Positions 1-5,406 are shown, counted from the stretch's first letter. The stretch is DNA of 5,406 bases from Candidatus Zymogenus sp. (GCA_030613285.1 JAUWME010000188.1:1-5406); one strand, 5' to 3'. Program-made: numbers and translations. Notes: generated by a model not told the origin, from the letters alone.

Positions 1-1
1 T

Positions 2-580
2 CGGGCATCTCAGCATGTTCGTGTAAAAATCATGTTTCCGATGGTAACGTCGATTGTTGAGATTGGGGAGATTCTGGATATTTACGAGAAAGTAAAAGTG
101 GAGATTGAAGACGGGGGAATAAAGCCAAAATATGAGCCAGAGTTGGGAGTTATGATCGAAGTTCCTTCGGCGGCATTGATGGCAAAAGAGTTTCTTACCC
201 ATTTTGATTTTGCCAGCATTGGAACAAACGATTTAATCCAGTACACCCTTGCCGTTGACAGGGGAAATCGGGCGGTCTCCGGGCTCTACAGCCCGTATGA
301 ACCAGCGGTATTAAAACTAATTGCAATAACTGCAGAGGCGGGAAGGGTTACCGGAAAGGAGGTGAACGTCTGCGGAGAGATGGCATCAAATCCCCTCTTG
401 GCTTCCCTCCTTGTCGGTTTTGGGATAAGGGTTCTCTCCATGGAGCCGAGGAGTATCTTGAAGACCAAAAGCTCCATTATTTCGATGGATGTTGCAAAGG
501 CAGAAAGCGTGGCAAAAAAAGTTCTTGAGAAGGCGCCGCCTTTGGAAGTTGAGGAATTTTTAAAGGGGGCGTTTGGTTGA
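2..580 (+). CDS. ptsI: Phosphoenolpyruvate-protein phosphotransferase (PTS Enzyme I), C-terminal part, 5' truncated by window edge
   Basis: This is the last 192 codons of Enzyme I, the cytoplasmic kinase that takes phosphate from phosphoenolpyruvate and passes it to HPr at the head of the phosphotransferase system. The reading frame is open from position 2 and has no start in the window; an ATG at 32 lies inside the conserved segment 'VKIMFPMV', so it is not the start. The fragment covers the PEP-binding TIM-barrel domain. The PEP-utiliser signature 'SIGTNDLIQYTLAVDRGN' is at 215-268, a substrate-binding 'IEVPSA' is near 155-172, and the active-site Cys of 'CGEMAS' is at 371-373, equivalent to Cys502 of E. 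coli PtsI. About 69 residues run from that Cys to the stop, close to the E. coli spacing, so the 3' end is intact. No terminator is visible downstream. The fragment cannot show whether this is classical PtsI or a fused or nitrogen-PTS form, because the N-terminal half is missing. Confidence 0.95.
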   Translation, partial: RASQHVRVKIMFPMVTSIVEIGEILDIYEKVKVEIEDGGIKPKYEPELGVMIEVPSAALMAKEFLTHFDFASIGTNDLIQYTLAVDRGNRAVSGLYSPYEPAVLKLIAITAEAGRVTGKEVNVCGEMASNPLLASLLVGFGIRVLSMEPRSILKTKSSIISMDVAKAESVAKKVLEKAPPLEVEEFLKGAFG

Positions 581-673
581 AAAGGACTTGGAGGGGAATG
601 GTTGCCAAAATCTGGGCAGGATGTGTGGATGGGATGGCTTTTGTCTCAACGGGGTGGAATGAATCGGTTCAAA

Positions 674-1486
674 TTAGAACTCAACTCTCTTTCCAACTTT
701 TACTTTTAGGCCACTTTCATTAAAATTTCCGAAGGGACGATCGTGACCGGGAACTATTACTCCCGAAATCGAGAGGAGCTTTTTTACACTTTCCTTGTGG
801 GTTTTGAGATCGATGTGTGGCTCGTCGAATATATCGCCATTTGATGCCACCATTCTTCGGCTCAGGGCGTCCCCGGCGATGATGAGATTGGTTTTTTTGC
901 CCTTTACAATATAGGAGATATGGTGCTTGGTGTGTCCGGGGGTTTCAATGGGAGTAACGCACTCTGGAATCTTGACTTCCTCGTCAAGCCAGATATATCC
1001 GTCATCCTTCATATACTTTTCGGTGATGACTTCAAAGTTGTCATCATCAATATTCCGCCACTTTTTTATAACCCTCTCGCTGTGTTCAATGAGGGAGTCG
1101 CGTCTGTCGATGATGATTGAATCATCAAGGTAGGGAAAGTAGCCCTTCATAAACTGGGACTTGTCTTTTGTCTGGGTAAAGTCCACAAGCCATTTTAGGG
1201 ATAATCGAAATTCTTTCTTGCTTGCAAACTTGGGGGTGTCTTTAAATAGTTCGTTTCCGCCGACATGGTCGCTGTGAAAGTGGGTGTTGAATATGTGGGT
1301 TATGTCCCCTGCCGAAAAGCCGAGCTTTGTAAGGGCCGACAGGAGGTCGGTTTGTCCGTAGAGGCCGGTATCAAAGAGCATGAGGTTTTTTCCGTTCTCC
1401 ACAAGGGTGCTTATACAGGGGAGGCGGGAAGTCTTCCCCATGACCGTTATTGGCATTGAGGTTAATATGATGTGGGCTATGGGCAT
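674..1486 (-). CDS. Metallo-beta-lactamase-fold metallohydrolase (lactonase/MBLAC1-like)
   Basis: This is a 270-residue predicted cytoplasmic zinc-type hydrolase with no signal peptide or membrane segment. The metal-binding motif set is complete: T-H69-F-H71-S-D73-H74, H185 in 'TPGHTKHH', D206 in 'AGDALSRR', and H248 in 'VPGHDRPF'. An early 'LFDTG' (37-41) is the usual beta-strand turn before the HxHxDH motif. This arrangement is typical of the superfamily that includes acyl-homoserine lactonases, glyoxalase II and MBLAC1-type proteins; the substrate cannot be read from the sequence. The HxHxDH-to-His185 distance is about 111 residues, longer than usual, because of a charged, probably helical stretch at about 92-170. 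The first ATG (1486) is the longest possible start: no ATG, GTG or TTG lies between it and the upstream in-frame stop. It lacks a clear Shine-Dalgarno, so Met11 (1456) remains possible. The gene is convergent with ptsI and divergent from the acetyltransferase at 1558, 71 bp away. Confidence 0.88.
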   Translation of the reverse strand: MPIAHIILTSMPITVMGKTSRLPCISTLVENGKNLMLFDTGLYGQTDLLSALTKLGFSAGDITHIFNTHFHSDHVGGNELFKDTPKFASKKEFRLSLKWLVDFTQTKDKSQFMKGYFPYLDDSIIIDRRDSLIEHSERVIKKWRNIDDDNFEVITEKYMKDDGYIWLDEEVKIPECVTPIETPGHTKHHISYIVKGKKTNLIIAGDALSRRMVASNGDIFDEPHIDLKTHKESVKKLLSISGVIVPGHDRPFGNFNESGLKVKVGKRVEF

Positions 1487-1505
1487 TGAAACTATGATAT
1501 CGTGA

Positions 1506-1556
1506 CTTACTAAAATAGTAAAGCGAAATATTCAATTTAAAAGTAAAGTGAAATAT
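1506..1556. promoter_or_regulatory. Candidate operator between divergent genes: 15-bp direct repeats plus overlapping dyad
   Basis: The 71-bp gap between the two divergent starts holds two copies of AGTAAAGYGAAATAT, at 1517-1531 and 1542-1556. They match at 14 of 15 positions and start 25 bp apart. A dyad TTACTA-AAA-TAGTAA (1507-1521) overlaps the first copy. The second copy ends one base before the TTG start of the acetyltransferase, occupying the place where its ribosome-binding site would be. The repeats are seen directly; a role as a regulator-binding site or shared promoter control region is inferred from the position between divergent genes. A TTGAAA (1486-1491) and a TAAAAT (1511-1516) on the plus strand resemble -35 and -10 boxes, but with a long 19-bp spacer. 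Confidence 0.4.
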
Positions 1557-1557
1557 C

Positions 1558-2046
1558 TTGAGTGTCAAATCTGCAAAAATAAGACCATACAAATCAGGAG
1601 ATGCCAGAGGTGTTATTGAAATCATGCGGGAGGTCTTTATTGACGAGTACGGCTGGTCCCCATTTTTTTTGCGGGAGGCCGTTTTGACAATGAGGAGGAT
1701 GTTGATGACGATGATACCTTCAGCAGAGCTCTTTTTGGTCTGTGAGTCCGAAGAAGGTCTTTGTGGGGCGATGTTTTTGAAGAGGGGGGAAAAGGACACG
1801 GTTTTTATCCGCTGGCTTGTTGTCAAAAAGGAATTTCGCAAGCGGGGCATTGGGTGGGAGATGCTGGATATGGGTTTGGAATTTTCCCGGGGTGTGGGGT
1901 ATAAAAAAGTCAAGCTCAATACGGTTGGTGAGCTTCATCAGGCGATGGAGTTTTACAGGAGTGCCGGGTTTTTGGAAACCGGGCGGGAAGAAAAGCACTT
2001 GTGGAAGATGGATATGACAATTCATTACTTTGAGATGGATCTCTGA
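1558..2046 (+). CDS. GNAT-family N-acetyltransferase
   Basis: This is a 162-residue single-domain acetyltransferase of the GCN5-related family, which moves an acetyl group from acetyl-CoA to an amine on a small molecule or protein. The N-terminal 'KIRPYKSGDARGVIEIM' is the typical first strand and helix. The acetyl-CoA pyrophosphate-binding loop R-K-R-G-I-G is at residues 94-99, just after the strand 'FIRWLVV'. The late motif 'AMEFYRSAGF' puts the probable general-acid Tyr at 133. The C-terminal half resembles the GNAT domain found fused to MarR regulators, but no MarR domain is present. The start is TTG at 1558: an in-frame stop at 1549 rules out anything longer, and the next ATG (1624) would remove the first conserved strand. 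No good Shine-Dalgarno precedes the TTG, so expression may be weak or regulated. The substrate is unknown. The divergent partner is the metallohydrolase at 674-1486, with which it may be co-regulated. Confidence 0.85.
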   Translation: MSVKSAKIRPYKSGDARGVIEIMREVFIDEYGWSPFFLREAVLTMRRMLMTMIPSAELFLVCESEEGLCGAMFLKRGEKDTVFIRWLVVKKEFRKRGIGWEMLDMGLEFSRGVGYKKVKLNTVGELHQAMEFYRSAGFLETGREEKHLWKMDMTIHYFEMDL

Positions 2047-2073
2047 TTTTTTGTTTTATTTAAAAGGCATCTA

Positions 2074-2102
2074 TTGACAAGGCGTCTAAAATCTTGTATG
2101 AA
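2074..2102 (+). promoter_or_regulatory. Sigma-70-type promoter for the acyl-CoA dehydrogenase gene
   Basis: A perfect -35 box TTGACA (2074-2079) is followed by a 17-bp spacer and a -10-like TATGAA (2097-2102, four of six consensus bases). Transcription would begin near 2109, giving a leader of about 60 nt before the ATG at 2169. A small inverted repeat, TAAATT (2114-2119) with AATTTA (2126-2131), lies just downstream of the expected start and could be a regulator site; that is speculative. The promoter lies in the 122-bp gap after the acetyltransferase gene, which supports separate transcription of the dehydrogenase. Confidence 0.55.
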
Positions 2103-2157
2103 TGGTAATTAGTTAAATTGGGAAAAATTTAGTTGGTGTAAAACCGGAAAATATTGC

Positions 2158-2163
2158 AGGAGG
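2158..2163 (+). promoter_or_regulatory. Strong ribosome-binding site fixing the start of the acyl-CoA dehydrogenase
   Basis: AGGAGG sits 5 nt before the ATG at 2169. It settles the start in favour of 2169 over the in-frame TTG at 2154, which would place the Shine-Dalgarno inside the coding region. The protein then begins MSNYVVDERDQKF, as expected for the family. Confidence 0.85.
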
Positions 2164-2168
2164 AATGT

Positions 2169-4034
2169 ATGAGTAATTATGTTGTTGATGAAAGAGATCA
2201 GAAGTTTGTTTTGTACGAACAGTTGGAAATGGAGAAGCTTACGGGATATCCCAAATATGCCGATTTTTCCAAAGACGTATTTGAGATGGTTGTGGAAGAA
2301 GCCCGTAAATTTACTATAGATATGTTGGAGCCAACAGTTGAGGAGGGAGAAAAAGAGGGATGTACGCTAAAGGACGGTAATGTATCGGTACCAGAATGTT
2401 TCCGGGAACCGTATCGCCTCTTTTGCGAGGGTGGCTGGATGACCATGACTCACGACCCTGTAGATGGCGGACAGGGGATGCCCCTTGTTCTTGGGGCCGC
2501 AACCAGAGAATACTTCAACGTAAATTTTGGATTTTTGTCATATACAGGATTAACCGAAGGTGCTGCCCACCTAATATCAAAATATGGTACAGAGAAACAG
2601 AAGAGAAAATATATGGATAGGATGTTCTCCGGAGAGTGGGGAGGATCTATGGTGTTGACTGAACCCGGAGCCGGAACCGACGTGGGGGCCTTAAAGACCA
2701 CCGCCAAGAAAAACCCGGACGGGTCTTATTCCATTACGGGTACAAAGATGTTTATCACCGGGGGAGATCAGAACCTTGTGGACAACATTGTCCACCCTGT
2801 ACTTGCCCGCATTGAGGGGGCGCCTGCAGGCACCAAGGTAATATCTATCTTTCTTGTACCTAAAATTCTTGTAAATGACGACGGGAGCCTGGGTGAGAGA
2901 AACGATTGGAACGTTACAAATCTTGAGAAGAAAATGGGGATAAAAGCCTCGGCCACGTGCGTTATGAACTTTGGTGACAACGGAAAATGTTACGCAGAGC
3001 TTCTTGGCGAAGAGGGTAAGGGGATGAAAGTCATGTTTGTCCTCATGAACGAGGCAAGAATCGCCGTCGGAATTCAGGGGCTTTCCGCAGCCTCCAGGGC
3101 CTATCTCTACTCGGTCAAGTACGCAAAGGAAAGGCTCCAGGGGGCAGACCTTGCGAACTTTAGGAATCCCGATGCCCCAAGGGTCCCGATTATCAATCAC
3201 CCTGACGTGAGGAGAATGCTGCTGTGGATGAAGTCTCACACCGAGGCTGTGAGGTCATTAATCTACTACACAGCTTGGTGTGCGGATATGACCCTTGTTG
3301 TGGAAGACCCGGAGGAGAAGGAGAAGTGGGGTGGAATTTTGGAGGTATTAACACCGATCGTCAAAGCCTACGGCTCGGATATTGGTTTTAAAGTGGCCGA
3401 TCAGGGTATCATGGTTCATGGGGGATACGGGTACACCTCTGACTATCCCGTTGAGCAGATATTGAGGGATGTGAAGATTGCGGCAATCTATGAAGGTACA
3501 AACGGTATTCAGTCACTTGATCTTGTGGGAAGAAAGATAGGCCAAAAGAAAGGGAAGAACTTCATGAGCCTCCTGGGAGAAATGTATTCATTTATCGCGG
3601 AAAATGAAGGCGACGAAAAGATGAAAGACCTTGTTGCAAAGCTCAAAGATGGGGTCAATGTCTTGGCCGAGATTGGAGCATTCTTTGCAAAGTGTGGAAA
3701 AGAGGGAAAATTCCTCGTTCCTGTGGGAAATGCCTATCCATTTCTGAACCTCATGTCCACAGTCCTTTCTTCTTGGATGCTTGTCTGGCAGGCGTCTATT
3801 GCATCAAAAAAACTCGACGTCATGGCAAAAGAGAAGGGGGCAGACCCCTCAGACTGGGTAAAATGGGCAGAGTTTATAAAAGACAACACCGATGCTGCCT
3901 ACTACTCCGGGAAGATAGCCGCCGCCAAATATTTTGTGAACAACATTTTGCCGGAGGCCGACGCCATTGCAACAGCGATAAAAACCGAAGATCTTACAAT
4001 TGTGGAGATTGCTGAGGAGTCATTTGCCTTTTAG
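2169..4034 (+). CDS. Large (DmdC-type) FAD-dependent acyl-CoA dehydrogenase
   Basis: This 621-residue flavoenzyme is predicted to make the alpha,beta-double bond in an acyl-CoA thioester, reducing FAD and passing electrons to ETF. The N-terminal segment (about 3-35, 'RDQKFVLYEQLEMEKL') matches the short N-terminal extension of ~600-residue members such as 3-methylmercaptopropionyl-CoA dehydrogenase (DmdC). It is followed by the usual N-terminal helical, middle beta and C-terminal helical dehydrogenase domains. The middle-domain signature 'LTEPGAGTDVGALKTT' starts at residue 163. The predicted catalytic base is Glu442 in 'IYEGTNGIQ', equivalent to Glu376 of mature medium-chain acyl-CoA dehydrogenase. 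About 150 further residues (from roughly 470) form the extra C-terminal helical domain typical of this subfamily. The gene has its own promoter and Shine-Dalgarno and no ETF, thiolase or hydratase neighbour, so the substrate (fatty acyl, branched or methylmercaptopropionyl-CoA) cannot be told from context. All key residues are present and there is no frameshift. Confidence 0.95.
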   Translation: MSNYVVDERDQKFVLYEQLEMEKLTGYPKYADFSKDVFEMVVEEARKFTIDMLEPTVEEGEKEGCTLKDGNVSVPECFREPYRLFCEGGWMTMTHDPVDGGQGMPLVLGAATREYFNVNFGFLSYTGLTEGAAHLISKYGTEKQKRKYMDRMFSGEWGGSMVLTEPGAGTDVGALKTTAKKNPDGSYSITGTKMFITGGDQNLVDNIVHPVLARIEGAPAGTKVISIFLVPKILVNDDGSLGERNDWNVTNLEKKMGIKASATCVMNFGDNGKCYAELLGEEGKGMKVMFVLMNEARIAVGIQGLSAASRAYLYSVKYAKERLQGADLANFRNPDAPRVPIINHPDVRRMLLWMKSHTEAVRSLIYYTAWCADMTLVVEDPEEKEKWGGILEVLTPIVKAYGSDIGFKVADQGIMVHGGYGYTSDYPVEQILRDVKIAAIYEGTNGIQSLDLVGRKIGQKKGKNFMSLLGEMYSFIAENEGDEKMKDLVAKLKDGVNVLAEIGAFFAKCGKEGKFLVPVGNAYPFLNLMSTVLSSWMLVWQASIASKKLDVMAKEKGADPSDWVKWAEFIKDNTDAAYYSGKIAAAKYFVNNILPEADAIATAIKTEDLTIVEIAEESFAF

Positions 4035-4070
4035 AAAAAATGCGTCCCCTGCCAATAATTGCAAGACCCG

Positions 4071-4261
4071 CTGAAGGTTGTTATGGAAAGAAGATGGTAG
4101 CCCCTGAATTTGTGAGAGCCCCCCTGAAGTTTGGTATCACAAAATGTGATAGCCTCTGAAGAGTGTTGTTTCAAGAAAGTGGCAGTTTGTAAAGAATTGC
4201 GGCAATTTGCTGAAGTTTGGTATCACAAAATGTGGCAGCCTATAAAAATAGTGGCAGCCCC
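4071..4261. repeat. Imperfect tandem repeat array in the convergent intergenic gap
   Basis: The gap between the dehydrogenase stop (4034) and the parA stop (4281) is filled with degenerate units. Each opens with CTGAA(G)TTTG-like sequence and closes with GTGGCAGCC-like sequence. Unit openings are at 4071, 4104, 4124, 4156 and 4210. Closing AGCC-like blocks fall near 4099, 4117, 4151, 4184, 4204, 4237 and 4256, alternating roughly 18-20 and 33-34 bp apart. Two long copies, 4124-4155 and 4210-4241, are identical over their first 25 bp and match at 30 of 32 positions overall, 86 bp apart. Nothing in the array looks protein-coding. Its role is unknown; replication-slippage debris, a decayed repeat element and a protein-binding array are all possible. 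Confidence 0.7.
4135..4151. repeat. 17-bp perfect palindrome inside the first long repeat copy
   Basis: TATCACA-AAA-TGTGATA has 7-bp arms around a 3-base centre. In the second long copy (4221-4237) the right arm reads TGTGGCA, so only the inner CACA/TGTG pairing, plus a possible G-T pair, survives. The site could form a small hairpin or bind a dimeric protein. No T-run follows on either strand, so it is a poor intrinsic terminator. Confidence 0.5.
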
Positions 4262-4280
4262 CTCATCCATCTTCTTGAAG

Positions 4281-5075
4281 TTAGTTGTTATCTTCGCTGG
4301 TTTTCCTTTCTTCGTTTTTTGCAAGGATCTCTTGTGCGAGGGAGAGATATGCCATAGCACCCTTTGAATTTATATCGGAGAGGATTATTGGTTTTTTTAT
4401 CATGGGGGCCTCGGCAAGCTTAACGGTTCTTGGGATAATCGTAGAAAAGACCTTTTCTCCCATCGCTTTTCTGATGTCCTCACAGACCTTTTTGCCGAGG
4501 TTTGTTCTAAAATCCACCATTGTCAAGAGTACTCCCTCAATAGTTAGGGAAGGGTTGTACATGCTTGATACCTCTTTGGCGGTCTGAAGGAGTCTTGCAA
4601 GACTCTCTTTTGAGTAATATTCACCTTGAACTGGGATGAGAATTGAATCCGCTGCAATCATGGTGGATATCGAAATGGCGCCGAGAGAGGGCGGACAGTC
4701 GAGGATAATATAATCGTAGAACTTGACGACTTCGGCAAGAATTTCCTTGAGGCAAAACTTATTGGCTTTCATGGTTTGGTTGAGAATGTCCTCTTCGCTG
4801 GATGACTTTACATTTGATACAATTACATCGAGGAATTTTATTTCGGAATGAATAATAACTTCCACGATCGGGACTTTGTAGTATACAAGATCGTAAATGC
4901 CATATTTGTTTTCTCTGCTTGTAAAATTAAAAGATGACGAAACCCCACACTGGGGGTCTATCCCGATTAGGAGGGTTCTCATCTCAAGAGCTGCTATACT
5001 GGCGGCGAGGTTTACAGACGTTGTGGTCTTGCCCACGCCACCTTTTTGGCTTACTACGGCTAATATTTTGGCCAT
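4281..5075 (-). CDS. parA: ParA/Soj-family partitioning ATPase (no parB in the window)
   Basis: This 264-residue cytoplasmic ATPase is of the MinD/ParA (deviant Walker A) class; such proteins dimerise on ATP, bind DNA non-specifically and position chromosomes, plasmids or other cargo. The deviant Walker A motif 'KGGVGKTTT' is at residues 11-19, with signature Lys11 and Lys16. The Walker A' motif 'LIGIDPQ' keeps Asp40, which corresponds to the hydrolysis-related Asp40 of B. subtilis Soj, but has Gly38 where Soj has Asp. Walker B 'YIILDCPP' has Asp126. 'DFRTNLG' (Arg190) aligns with the region of the DNA-binding Arg189 of Soj, and 'IIPRTVKLAEAP' and 'SKGAMAYLSLAQEIL' are typical C-terminal blocks. 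Length matches Soj. The start ATG has a distant AGGA (about 14 nt upstream). No parB follows it: the gene ends against the convergent dehydrogenase across a repeat-filled gap. It may therefore be an orphan ParA, with its partner upstream beyond the window or elsewhere. Confidence 0.93.
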   Translation of the reverse strand: MAKILAVVSQKGGVGKTTTSVNLAASIAALEMRTLLIGIDPQCGVSSSFNFTSRENKYGIYDLVYYKVPIVEVIIHSEIKFLDVIVSNVKSSSEEDILNQTMKANKFCLKEILAEVVKFYDYIILDCPPSLGAISISTMIAADSILIPVQGEYYSKESLARLLQTAKEVSSMYNPSLTIEGVLLTMVDFRTNLGKKVCEDIRKAMGEKVFSTIIPRTVKLAEAPMIKKPIILSDINSKGAMAYLSLAQEILAKNEERKTSEDNN

Positions 5076-5140
5076 AAAATTAACGATATTCCTTCTGTGG
5101 GGTTTGAGACTACATCTATTTTTCAGATTTTGGTTCCTAA

Positions 5141-5156
5141 CAACTTTGCAACTTTG
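5141..5156. repeat. Tandem duplication of an 8-mer (CAACTTTG x2) upstream of parA
   Basis: Two perfect head-to-tail copies of CAACTTTG lie 66-81 bp upstream of the parA start; on the parA strand they read CAAAGTTG twice. They are short enough to arise by chance or slippage, but their position suits an autoregulatory site. Confidence 0.4.
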
Positions 5157-5202
5157 ATATTAATCCTACATTATTTCTTTGTTTTCTTGTTTTTTATTTT
5201 AG

Positions 5203-5216
5203 TTCAATATTCAATA
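5203..5216. repeat. Tandem duplication of a 7-mer (TTCAATA x2) upstream of parA
   Basis: Two perfect head-to-tail copies of TTCAATA lie 128-141 bp upstream of the parA start. This is the second short tandem duplication in the same AT-rich region, and chance is a real alternative in sequence this AT-rich. Confidence 0.35.
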
Positions 5217-5225
5217 GTAATAAAA

Positions 5226-5248
5226 GGCCATTAAATTATTTATTGGCC
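5226..5248 (-). terminator. 23-bp near-perfect palindrome; possible intrinsic terminator on the minus strand
   Basis: The arms GGCCATTAAAT (5226-5236) and ATTTATTGGCC (5238-5248) pair with one mismatch around a single central base. Read on the minus strand, the GGCCA/TGGCC-based stem is followed by TTTTATTA, which suits a rho-independent terminator for a minus-strand gene lying right of the window. It would then insulate parA from upstream transcription. On the plus strand there is no T-run. A dimeric-protein operator for parA is the alternative reading. Confidence 0.35.
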
Positions 5249-5406
5249 GGCACCAACAAATCAGACTTTAAACCAGATGTCTATCGGCTAAGTAGACCGA
5301 AAAAATAGTTTTTGTCTATTAACCCACGCTTTGTTGTGTGGATGGTCTTTCTTGAGCACCACTGAAAATTATTTTTCTACTAATCATCCGAAATTTTTGT
5401 AAGGGA

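Larger units (their letters stand above)
5076..5406. other. AT-rich non-coding region upstream of parA
   Basis: This 331-bp stretch runs to the right edge with stops in all three minus-strand frames and no convincing coding signal. It must hold the parA promoter, although I could not pick convincing -35/-10 boxes. It contains two short tandem duplications and a 23-bp palindrome, listed separately. It also has small potential stems at 5279-5297 (GTCTA/TAGAC) and 5324-5340 (CCACGC/GTGTGG, with one G-T pair). I see no tRNA or known RNA motif in it. Confidence 0.6.

Noticed and set aside
1371..1919. A 182-codon minus-strand open frame across the hydrolase start and the acetyltransferase
   Set aside because: It is out of frame with, or antisense to, two genes that carry clear family motifs, and its translation is low in complexity with no recognisable domain.
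2032..2057. Intrinsic terminator at the end of the acetyltransferase gene (GAGA-TGGA-TCTC followed by a T-rich run)
   Set aside because: The stem is only 4 bp and lies within the last codons; the T-rich tail alone is weak evidence in this AT-rich gap.
2154..2168. Upstream in-frame TTG as the start of the acyl-CoA dehydrogenase
   Set aside because: It precedes the AGGAGG at 2158-2163, which is ideally spaced for the ATG at 2169; the extra five residues are not part of the family.
2691..3239. A 182-codon minus-strand open frame inside the acyl-CoA dehydrogenase
   Set aside because: It is antisense to a well-conserved dehydrogenase core and rich in His, Pro, Arg and Cys, as expected for shadow frames.
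4135..4151. CRP/FNR-type operator
   Set aside because: The half-sites face the wrong way (TCACA before TGTGA) with a 3-base centre, whereas CRP sites read TGTGA-N6-TCACA; the position between two gene ends also does not suit a promoter operator.
4071..4261. Possible CRISPR array
   Set aside because: Only two copies are near-identical, the units run head to tail with variable spacing and no distinct spacers of constant length, and no cas gene is present.
4131..4367. A 78-codon plus-strand open frame with a hydrophobic C-terminal half
   Set aside because: It lies partly in the tandem repeat array and partly antisense to the parA 3' end, has no Shine-Dalgarno, and its repeated 'VWYHKM' reflects the DNA repeat rather than a protein family.
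5319..5405. Possible C-terminal end of a minus-strand gene entering from the right edge
   Set aside because: Only 28 codons are open before the TAA, with no recognisable protein features; AT-rich sequence gives such frames by chance.

Overview
The window reads as chromosomal DNA from an AT-leaning, Gram-negative-type bacterium. My best guess is an anaerobic, Desulfobacterota (former Deltaproteobacteria)-like lineage. That rests on the style of the proteins: a large DmdC-type acyl-CoA dehydrogenase opening with an 'RDQKFVLYEQLEMEKL'-like segment, a phosphotransferase Enzyme I, and a Soj-like ParA. No rRNA or other phylogenetic marker is present, so the assignment is an inference.

Layout from left to right. 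(1) Positions 2-580, plus strand: the C-terminal third of PTS Enzyme I (ptsI), cut by the left edge. (2) 674-1486, minus strand: a complete metallo-beta-lactamase-fold hydrolase with all seven expected metal ligands, convergent with ptsI. (3) 1558-2046, plus strand: a GNAT N-acetyltransferase with a TTG start, divergent from the hydrolase. The 71-bp gap between them carries a 15-bp direct repeat and a 15-bp dyad. (4) 2169-4034, plus strand: a 621-residue acyl-CoA dehydrogenase with a textbook Shine-Dalgarno and a good -35/-10 promoter in front of it. (5) 4035-4280: a non-coding gap between convergent genes, filled with imperfect tandem repeats, including two long near-identical copies and a 17-bp palindrome. 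(6) 4281-5075, minus strand: a Soj/ParA-family ATPase with no parB visible. (7) 5076-5406: an AT-rich non-coding stretch upstream of parA, with two short tandem duplications and a 23-bp near-perfect palindrome.

The genes do not form one operon. Orientation alternates and each gene appears to be its own transcription unit: the end of a sugar/nitrogen-PTS operon, a divergent hydrolase/acetyltransferase pair that may share an operator, a stand-alone acyl-CoA oxidation gene that would pass electrons to ETF encoded elsewhere, and an orphan ParA bracketed by repeats. I see no mobile element, CRISPR array, RNA gene or obvious new multi-gene system. The most unusual parts are the non-coding repeats on both sides of parA and the repeat/dyad region between the divergent pair.
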